From: Atkinsonella hypoxylon
Lineage: Eukaryota > Ascomycota > Sordariomycetes > Hypocreales > Clavicipitaceae
Reading direction: 5' to 3'
Length of the DNA: 64,000 bases
Assembly: GCA_000729835.1 (NCBI GenBank)
Contig: JFHB01000103.1
Coordinates: 1 to 64,000, forward strand
Under the pieces are notes generated by a model, which did no database searches, was not told the DNA's origin, and saw only the letters and a list, made by a program, of their open reading frames with translations. Positions within the stretch are counted from its first letter, which is position 1; each line of letters opens with the position of its first letter. Made by a program: the position numbers and the translations under genes. Below are positions 56,024-64,000 of this stretch, piece after piece.

Positions 56024-59000
56024 ATGGGCTTCGCGCAATGTTCGTGGCCGATATGGAGAGTCGATGACCTCACATTATGCTTTCAGCAAGAGTAGGTACA
56101 ACAGCAGTCTCCAATCGGACATTTCCCTATTCGACTCGCAACGACCTGAAGCTAACCAGGTTGTTTTCTTGTTTTCCCGGACTTGCAGCTACCTCAAGGT
56201 TTTATTCCCATTGGTCGTGGTTGTAGTGTCTTTCTCACGCCTGGCATGCTCAAACACCTGCCGAGTCTTCAATTCTCGAAAGTCAAAAGGATATAAACCC
56301 ATCACAACTGACCATACGGCACTGCCACCGGATGATGACGATGAAAGCGACGACGATTCGAGCCTCAAGATCAACACCGGACGACCCACCCTTGCCAAAA
56401 CTATTAGCAGAGGCTCTGTGGTTGAAGCCGACACACCTCATGGCCAGCGCATATGTCAAGTCGTCGAAGTCCTGGCTATTGTTGGCTTGGTCACGATTAG
56501 TACGATTGCCTTGATTAAGGGCGCCTATGGTCCAGCTGGCCGCTATGCAGCCGTGACTGGTCTCGTAACTTGGATCTACACTCTTATACTCGCCGCGCTG
56601 AGGTTCTCGTTAGGTGGCACAAAATGGCGGATTCCATATCTATGGAACCACACAGCCGCTATTTACGCGGCGAACTGGGTGTTGAATATCTTCGTTTTCC
56701 GCTCAGCCATTATACATCCTAGTTCGCACTTGGTCCAGGTGTTAGCCTGCACCGAATTCGGCTTGATCACCCTGCTTTTTGTTTTCGCTATGACTACGAG
56801 AAAAGGCAACAAAACTATTATGATGGAATGGGAAGATGGTATCGAGCCCTCGCGCGAGCCCCTGGCCAGTCTATTCTCCCTGGCTACGTTTGCCTGGGTA
56901 GACGCTATTGTCTATAAGGGCTGGAAAAAGCCGATAATGATGGAGGATGTCTGGAACCTGCTACCCAAGGATAAGGCTGCTGCTGTCATTGCAGATTATC
57001 GCCAAATGAAGAGGACGGGCGCTCTAGCATGGCATATGCTCAGGTATTTCAAGGGCATGCTTCTTTTCCAGTGCGCCATGGCTGTGGTTTCAGGCGTGTT
57101 CACTTTTGCGCCCACACTTCTTTTGAAAGCCATCCTTCAGTATGTCGAAGAGCCCGATCGAGCGCCTGTCAATGTCCTCTGGTTGTATGTCATTGGTCTT
57201 CCTGTTTTGGACACGATCCGGTCTTACGCCGACGGGATAGCACTCTGGACTGGCCGAAAAGTCTGTATTAGAGTCCGCGCCATCATTATTGGCGACATCT
57301 ATGCCAAAGCTCTCCGTCGCAAGGCTGCGGCCGGCAAGGACAAAGTTCTATTGGGTGATGCCTCAGATCAATCCAGAAAGAGCAACAACTCGGCGAATAG
57401 TGGTACGATCGCCAAAATTAAAGGAGCTTTGTGTTTTACGAAACGCAGCAAGAATCAAAATGCCGAGTCGAGCGATGCCGAGTCGGCAAATATATTGATT
57501 ATTGATAAACCAGTCGTCGACGATGACCAAGCCAACCTGGGAACAATTATCAATCTCATGTCTGTTGACAGCTTCAAGATTGCCGAGATCACCGCCTATC
57601 TGCACTTTTTGTGTGCTGCGGCACCAACACAGCTCACTGTATCAGTCATTCTGCTCTGGCAGGTCATGGGACTAAGTGCCATTCCCGGTCTTATCGTCAT
57701 GGTTTTTCTTCTTCCCATTAATTACTTTCTGGCCAAAGGATTCAACATCACCTCTAAGAAGATCATGGCCGCCACAGACAAGAGAATCAACATCACCAAT
57801 GAAGTACTCCAAAACATTCGAATTATCAAATATTTTGCCTGGGAAGAACGTTTTGGACGCAGCATTGATGAGAAGCGAGAGGTCGAGCTCAGGGCCCTGC
57901 GCTCGCGATTCACCCTCTGGGCTTGCGCGGTCGCCATCTGGAACTCGGTGCCAGTCTTTATCACCTTTTTCTCTTTCCTCGTTTACACACTTATCGAGAG
58001 GAAGCCGCTCTATCCCTCAATTGCTTTTACGGCTATTTCTCTCTTTATGCTGCTCAGAGTTCCCCTTGATCAACTGGGCGATATGTTTGCCCACGTGCAG
58101 GAAGCCAAGGTCTCTATCGACCGTGTTGAGGAGTTCCTTGGTGAGGCCGAAACAGAAAAGTATGAGCAACTTGGAGAGGACAACCTTGACGAGAATGGCG
58201 TCAAGCGCATTGGTTTTAAAGACGCTACTCTGATTTGGGGTGGCAAAGATACTATTGCCGAAGACGGTTCCAGAGCTTTCCGACTCATGGACCTGAATGT
58301 CGATTTTCAGATCGGAAAACTTAATATTATCGCAGGAAGCACTGGAAGTGGCAAATCATCCATGCTCATGGGCCTTCTTGGCGAGATGACGCTCGTCAAT
58401 GGCAAGGTGTACTGTCCTGGTGGTCGCAGTCGAGAAGAGGTTAGACCTGACCCTGAGACTGGATTAGCTGATACCATTGCCTACGTTGCCCAATCTGCAT
58501 GGCTCGTCAATGCAAACATCCGGGACAACATTTTATTCTCAGCCCCATACAACTCACAACGATACAGGAATGTGATTGTTGCTTGCGCATTGGAACGAGA
58601 TCTTGAGATTCTGGATCACGGTGACGAGACCTTGGTGGGTGAGAAAGGCATCACCCTGTCTGGTGGACAGAAGCAACGGATTTCACTGGCACGCGCGCTT
58701 TACTCGAATTCGGCTCATATTCTCATGGACGACTGCTTGAGTGCTGTCGACTCTCACACCGCTCAGTGGATTTTCGCGAACTGCATTCGCGGTCCCTTGA
58801 TGAATAATCGAACTTGTATTCTTGTCACTCACAATGTCGCTCTCTGCGTTCCTTCTGCTGACTATGTTGTCGTTCTTGACAACGGGAGAGTGGCGTGCCA
58901 AGGCTCCGCACCAGCCGTCATCGCATCCGGCCATCTTGGCGAAGAGATCCAGAAGTCACGGCCAGCATCTGCCTCAGATTCCTGCAGCGTTTCGAAAGCA

Positions 59001-61217
59001 CCCTCACGAGTTGTCTCCAGCGTTGACGACGGGGAAACTATGGTTAACAGCAATAGCGAATCTAAGGATGGCAGCACGGCTTCTCAGAAAACCAAAGCCA
59101 AGAAGCCGCAAACAGGTGCTATGGACGAAGGCAGAGCCACTGGTGCCGTGAAGTGGCCAGTCATGAAGGTTTACACTCGAGCTATGGGACCTTGGTGGTT
59201 CTGGGTTCTGGCCATCATTGTGTTTAACCTTCAGCAGTTAGCCACTGTTGCCACCAACGTATGGGTCAGACAGTGGGCAAATCAATATGTTGAGGAAGAG
59301 ACCGTCGTCGCTTATGGGCCATTGTCTCGGTCATATGGTTCCGAAGCCTTCTCCAAGGGATCGTGGGCTTCGATTGCTCGTTTGGGTGGCAGTGGACCTC
59401 CTGAACCCACGAAGTCGTCTGTCAATGACCAAATTGCATTTTCTGCCTTTGGAGTTGCTCATGTGAATGTGGCATATTACCTGTTTGGTTTGGCAGTCAT
59501 TGGCGTCCTGGGATCGTTTGCCGCATTTGTGCGCGATGTATGGATCTTTTATGGCTCTTTGACTGCATCGAGGGAGCTGCACGATAAACTTATAACTGCT
59601 GTTACTCGAGCGAAGTTCAAGTTCTTCGACGTTACGCCCCTGGGGCAGCTGATGAACCGTTTTAGCAAGGATCTCGAGGCTGTTGATCAGGAAATTGCTG
59701 CTACTGCCATCGGTGTCATGTCATGCGCCTTATCTCTTGTTGTCACCGTTGTTCTAATTGCAATTATCACGCCTGGGTTCTTAATCGCCGCTGTTTTCAT
59801 CGCCGGCTTATTTTATCTTGTCGCTACTTTTTACCTGAGGGTCACTCGTGACCTCAAGCGGCTTGAATCTGTGCAACGCAGTCCACTTTTTCAGCAATTT
59901 GGCGAGACTTTGAGCGGTATGACTACAATTAGAGCTTACGGTGATGAGCGACGATTTATCCGTGACAACTTGACCAAAGTGAACACGCAGAGTCGACCAT
60001 TCATCTACTTGTGGGCCTGTAATAGATGGCTTGCATTCCGAGCTGATGTTTTGGGCAATTTGGTATCCTTTTCTGCGGGGGTATTTATCATCCTCAGTCT
60101 CGGCAAGGTCGATGCCGGTGCAGCTGGTATTTCACTGAGCTACGCAATGAATTTCACGGAGAACGTCTTGTGGCTTGTTCGTCTATATGCTATGAATGAA
60201 CAGAACATGAATTCAATGGAACGTGTCAAGGAGTATCTGGACCTGGAGCAGGAAGCAGCTCCTATAGTGGAAGACAAACGACCCCCAGAGTCGTGGCCAG
60301 ATGAGGGCAATGTCGAATTCATTGACTATAGCACGAGATATCGCGAGGATCTTGACCCAGTGCTGAAGGGGATTAACTTGAGGATCAACGCAAGGGAGAA
60401 AGTGGGTATTGTTGGGCGCACCGGCGCTGGTAAGAGTTCATTAGCGTTGGCTATTTTTCGCGCGCTCGAGGCGGAAAAGGGCCGCATCGTAATTGACGGC
60501 GTCAACATCGGAGAGATTGGGTTGCGCGACTTGCGAGAAAACATTACAATTGTGCCCCAGGATCCAACCTTGTTCATGGGCACAATCCGGTCGAATCTGG
60601 ATCCGTTTGGTCAGTACACAGATGAACAGTTGTTTGAGGCTCTGAGACGAGTGCATCTCATCGGGCCTGACGAGTCGGTGGCCAACGCTGCGAGGCCGAC
60701 GAGTCGAGCAACTTCAAGTTCACAAGTCGTCGGATCAGCGCCATCGTCCTTGATGAACAACAAGAACGTCTTTTTGGACTTGTCATCACCAGTGACAGAG
60801 TCTGGTTCAAATCTGTCGCAAGGGCAACGACAATTGTTGTGCCTGGCGCGAGCTATGCTCAAGAAGCCCACAGTGCTGGTCATGGACGAGGCGACAGCCT
60901 CAATTGACTATAACACTGATTCCAAAATTCAGGAGACGATTCGTGAGCTTACGGGAACTGTCATCACCATTGCGCATCGGCTCCAGACGATTGTAGATTA
61001 CGACAAGGTGTTGGTACTTGATCATGGAGAAGTGAAACAGTATGGACACCCATGGGAATTGATCAGCGACGAAGAGGGACAATTCCGCAGCATGTGCGAG
61101 ATGAGCGGCGAACTTGACTTGCTTATCAAAACGGCAAAGAAGAAGTGGGATGAGGACAAATTGGCAGACGTGGGCGACGAGTGCGACTCCCAACTGGCGG
61201 CAACAGAGAGTCACTGA
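56024..61217 (+). CDS. ABC-C (MRP-type) transporter
   Basis: Two exons, 56024-56091 and 56189-61217, give 1698 residues. The start at 56024 (MGFAQCSWPIWRVDDL) is spliced to YLKVLFPLVVVVV; the longer frame starting at 56064 reads intron sequence and is not used. Order: N-terminal membrane domain TMD0, first membrane domain, nucleotide-binding domain 1 with Walker A GSTGSGKSS (about 739), signature LSGGQKQR and Walker B ILMDDCLSAVD, where the usual catalytic Glu is Asp; a charged linker; second membrane domain; nucleotide-binding domain 2 with GRTGAGKSS (about 1431), LSQGQRQ and VLVMDEATASID, with the Glu present. This asymmetry, one degenerate and one competent ATP site, is typical of ABC-C exporters. 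Related to vacuolar or plasma-membrane MRP/YBT1-type pumps moving conjugates, bile-acid-like or toxic compounds; substrate unknown. Confidence 0.93.
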
Positions 61218-62213
61218 TCCGACCAAGCAACGATGTAAAGGTTAACAAAAAACTTTTGCGTGTCATGTAAGGCAAGGGAGTATAGAAGAGCTAGCTAGAC
61301 AGACTCTGTCTCAGCGATTGCGATTGCGCGTATGCGCCGAGAGGTGGAAAAATAGGAGTTCTGGGATGATGCATATCATTCGGTGTACCTACAACATGGA
61401 CTATTGAATATCGTAATTGAAAGGTTTCTTGTATAAAAAGGTTTCGTTCAGCTGAAGGCTTGATGTGGTTAAGCCCGGTTGGTTCGATGATGACGAGGCA
61501 AAGACAGGCAGAAGACAGGCAGATTGAGGTGAGCAAACTTGTAGAGTGGAATCGGGGTCGCGGAAAGGGTCTTAAGAGGGGCATCGAGAAGCCTTTGGGA
61601 AAATTGAAGGGTCTTGAATATGTATTTAGGGTCTCAATGGGTCAAGGGCTTTATTACTCGTTACTGTCGACGATGCTGCAGTACTATTCCGTACGTTGCA
61701 TCTCCTTCCCACACAGAGCTCAGCCAACCGACCCACAGTCCGGCCGAGGTGGGTTCTTTCCTCTTTCTTTTCCTTATCTTTTTCTTTTTCTTTTTTTTTC
61801 TCCTTCCCGGTCAGCATCTGGCTGCATCAGCCTCAGCCACTACGTGCGTACGTGCGTACGTGACTGCGTGACCGCTACTCTGTACGTTTACGTTTACACA
61901 CATTCTCGTCTTTCTTGCCCTGTTTCTCTGCGCCCTGTTCTGCGTAGGTCTTGTTGGAAGCATTTGGAGCTTCCTTCGTGACTGACTGTCTTAAAAGGTC
62001 AGCGGGAATTGGCATCTACGTGCCTCCGACTTGTATGATATAGCTTCAACGATAGTTCACGCAGTCTGCTCCTCCAACTACCACAACGTCAATTGGCGAC
62101 ACGACGTCTCCGTGCGTCCCGCTGCAATAAACTTTCTAAACAGAATATTCTATTGCATTATCATATTGTCATTATACCCACATTGAGCAATAGCATAGCA
62201 TAGCATCGCCACC
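61218..62213. other. Intergenic, promoter of the membrane protein gene
   Basis: Contains a CTTT-rich tract (61764-61800), CGTACGTG repeats near 61842-61868 and CATAG repeats directly before the start codon at 62214. No gene seen. Confidence 0.5.
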
Positions 62214-63458
62214 ATGGGCAAGCCTGGCGCACCCACACCCGCACCCGCACCCGCACTCGTATCCGAAACCTCTTCGACGCCCTCTCACCTCGTCGACTCG
62301 GTCACTGCCAACTCCATGTCATCTGCCTACTTCCTCGGTGACCAACACCTGCCTCCGGCCCAACGTTATTTCGACGAAGACCCCGCCGAGATCGACCATG
62401 ACGACCTTCCGCCTCTGTATACCGACCACGAAGAGTTCAACGATGAAGATCGGCTGTATGACCCTCTCGTGCCCCGAAGCCGGGACCATGGCTTCGAAAC
62501 TGTCCACCCATTCCGCCATGACGAAACAACCACCTGGTTCCTCGACCCGCGACTAGATCGCGATCCAGACTTTTTAGCCCACCACATCGACAGACTAGCC
62601 ATGATTCCTCCGCGGCCCTTCGTACGCATCGTCGGCACCCACGCCGAGAAGTCGGGCGCCAACGACAAGAACCGCGAGTCCGGTCAAGTCACGGATTTCG
62701 AAATCGAAATCGAACTCACCCACCTCTTATACTCCAACATCCACGCAGCCCAAGCCTGGCACAGCCTCAACGTAGTCAGCAACTTTGAAAAAGTCCGTCG
62801 TGGCAGCGTCTTCGTCACCCGAGCACCCGGGTTCGGCGGCAGCGGTCCAAACCCCGAAGAAGGCGTTCCTGGTCTCCGAGAGTGGTGTCGACGATACTGC
62901 GCCTCCCGCGCCAGCCTCAAATGCTTCACCATGGTGCGCCGCATCGAGGGCTACGACTGGGACCTGCTTCGCCGACGACTAGAAGGTCTCGTCAAGGCCA
63001 CCAACTACAGGGGGCATGTAAAAATTGATTTCCCCGTTCGGCATTCCCACGTCCACGTCTACAACAACTGCCGCATAAACCGCTGGAGATTGACCAGATG
63101 GGTTGCCATGATGTTCATGTTCACGCTGCTGTTCGTCTTCACGTGGCCATACTTGTTTTTCATGACGAAGAGGTGGGAGACTGTCACGGCGGAGTGGAGG
63201 ATGAGTGAACCGACTGCTGTGCCGGGACGTAAGAAGTACGTCAGTATTAGCGAGGAGCAGTGGTATAACATGTGGGCGGGAGCTGTGCAGCGGGCCATGT
63301 TGGAGAGGAGGAGAGGAATCCTGGATCAGGGGGACTTGGAGAGGGCGCGGGCCGGCGAAGGGGAGGGGAGAGAGGGGATCGCGGATTTAGTGCAGGGCGG
63401 AATGGAGGCTATGGGGGTCGTAAATAGGAGTTTTGGATGGGGAGGGGATAGTTTTTAG
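62214..63458 (+). CDS. Conserved fungal single-span membrane protein, 414 aa
   Basis: Single exon, 414 residues, with a good initiation context (CACCATGGG). Residues 9-15 are a Pro-Ala repeat. An acidic disordered N-terminus (to about 110) is followed by an ordered cytosolic region with FVRIVGTHAEKSG, EIEIELTHLLYSNI, FTMVRRIEGYDWDLLRRRLEGLV and VKIDFPVRHSHVHVYNNCRIN, then one long hydrophobic helix (about 302-322, VAMMFMFTLLFVFTWPYLFFM) and a charged C-terminal region. The pattern matches a fungus-specific uncharacterised family; I cannot name a function. The long cytosolic part on the N side and the C-terminal WRMSEPTAV block look conserved. The 3' part has unusually G-rich codons (AGG, GGG), unlike the C-rich 5' part, which is a curious shift within the same reading frame. 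Confidence 0.75.
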   Translation: MGKPGAPTPAPAPALVSETSSTPSHLVDSVTANSMSSAYFLGDQHLPPAQRYFDEDPAEIDHDDLPPLYTDHEEFNDEDRLYDPLVPRSRDHGFETVHPFRHDETTTWFLDPRLDRDPDFLAHHIDRLAMIPPRPFVRIVGTHAEKSGANDKNRESGQVTDFEIEIELTHLLYSNIHAAQAWHSLNVVSNFEKVRRGSVFVTRAPGFGGSGPNPEEGVPGLREWCRRYCASRASLKCFTMVRRIEGYDWDLLRRRLEGLVKATNYRGHVKIDFPVRHSHVHVYNNCRINRWRLTRWVAMMFMFTLLFVFTWPYLFFMTKRWETVTAEWRMSEPTAVPGRKKYVSISEEQWYNMWAGAVQRAMLERRRGILDQGDLERARAGEGEGREGIADLVQGGMEAMGVVNRSFGWGGDSF

Positions 63459-63835
63459 GAGGGCTTGGTGTAGGACTGGGTAATGAATTATGACTGCTCA
63501 TGAACCTTATATATACATGTATATATATATTGCTGTGGATTGATTGTATATACCTTGGCGTCTGCTGATAATCATGGTATATTTCCGAGAGGAGCTATGG
63601 TTGTTGTTGAGTTCTTCACGCCAAGTTTCTCGTGGTGTTTTTGACCTGTTTGTCCATGAGAAGGGTGCGAGCGACATCACGGCATTGATGGCAAGTGTCA
63701 CCCCAGGAAGAAACTGAATGGCTCCGTCTCAGATGCCGTGCCTAGACTTTTTATGGCCTAAAGTTGGTTGTTCTGGGACGTCCAAAGGTAATGGGACATA
63801 ACATCACTCATTGCTCGCCAACCCAACAAGTAGTG
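63459..63835. other. Intergenic
   Basis: 3' flank of the 62214-63458 gene, including a TATATA stretch near 63510-63530. No gene seen. Confidence 0.45.
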
Positions 63836-64000
63836 ATGCTTGCACGGCTGCGCCAAATGACGACGCAGCTGCCCCGCCCCCACCATCACCATCACCATCA
63901 CCATCACCATCACCATCACCATCACCATCACCACCACCACCACCATCACCATCGCCTCATCAATCTGGACCCTTCCTGCATCAACTCATTCTCGTCTACA
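63836..64000 (+). CDS. Partial open frame with poly-His tract, runs off window
   Basis: An ATG at 63836 opens a frame that stays open to the window end: MLARLRQMTTQLPRP, then about 23 consecutive His codons, then RLINLDPSCINSF. It may be the start of a gene to the right or may be 5' untranslated sequence with a microsatellite. No domain is visible. Confidence 0.25.
   Translation, partial: MLARLRQMTTQLPRPHHHHHHHHHHHHHHHHHHHHHHHHRLINLDPSCINSFSST
63878..63951. repeat. (CATCAC)n hexanucleotide microsatellite
   Basis: About eleven units with a CACCAC interruption near the end. It is the same repeat class as the array read on the other strand at 29203-29250. Confidence 0.9.

Noticed and set aside
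56064..56188. Start at 56064 for the ABC transporter
   Set aside because: It reads intron sequence; the spliced start at 56024 gives the expected family N-terminus.

Overview
The window is a nuclear, euchromatic segment of a filamentous ascomycete, most likely a Sordariomycete of the order Hypocreales. The evidence is short introns (mostly 59-130 nt) with GTRNGT donors and CTRAY branch points close to the acceptor, coding GC above intergenic GC, Pezizomycotina versions of housekeeping genes (SEC61, SDH3, TAF6, CAF-1 p150, CDT2, DUG3), a hybrid histidine kinase, and a fungal Zn2Cys6 regulator. No prokaryotic feature, CRISPR array, plasmid feature or intact transposon is visible. Species placement is inference. 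Exon coordinates were worked out by hand from frame continuity and splice consensus.

Layout. 1-5.9 kb: an acidic Cys-containing unknown protein (minus), a four-exon DUG3-type glutamine amidotransferase (minus), then a repeat-bearing gap. 5.9-10.2 kb: a CDT2-like WD40 protein (plus) convergent with a membrane-anchored heme-oxygenase-like protein (minus). 12-16.7 kb: a THI74/EamA-type transporter, a Ca3427-like binding-protein-fold protein and a 120-residue membrane protein, all minus, with a relic of an ABC-C transporter between the last two. 18-24 kb: a 1269-residue hybrid histidine kinase (plus) convergent with a conserved unknown protein (minus). 24.7-29.4 kb: CAF-1 large subunit and a Gln/His-rich unknown protein (both minus). 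29.4-35.4 kb: a gene-poor block with microsatellites, an AT-rich island and the second copy of a dispersed repeat. 35.4-43.7 kb: a DJ-1/Hsp31 protein (minus), tRNA-Gly(UCC), an MFS transporter (minus), an enoyl-CoA hydratase-like gene with a shifted 3' end, TAF6 (plus) and SDH3 (minus). 44.6-52 kb: a Zn2Cys6 factor (minus), tRNA isopentenyltransferase (minus) and SEC61 alpha (plus), the last two divergent. 52-56 kb: a second gene-poor block. 56-63.5 kb: a full ABC-C transporter and a conserved single-span membrane protein (both plus). A poly-His open frame runs off the right edge.

The genes do not form an evident biosynthetic cluster; they look like ordinary core genome (replication and chromatin: CDT2, CAF-1; transcription: TAF6; secretion: SEC61; respiration: SDH3; glutathione turnover: DUG3; tRNA modification: IPPT) with lineage-variable genes and two low-complexity gaps. 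Several long open frames start at non-ATG codons; I moved those starts to real ATGs or to spliced first exons. I found no convincing undescribed system. The observations most worth a check are the shifted 3' end of the hydratase gene, the dispersed repeat pair, the degenerate receiver-like segment in the histidine kinase, the ABC relic, and a few uncatalogued Cys-containing open frames.
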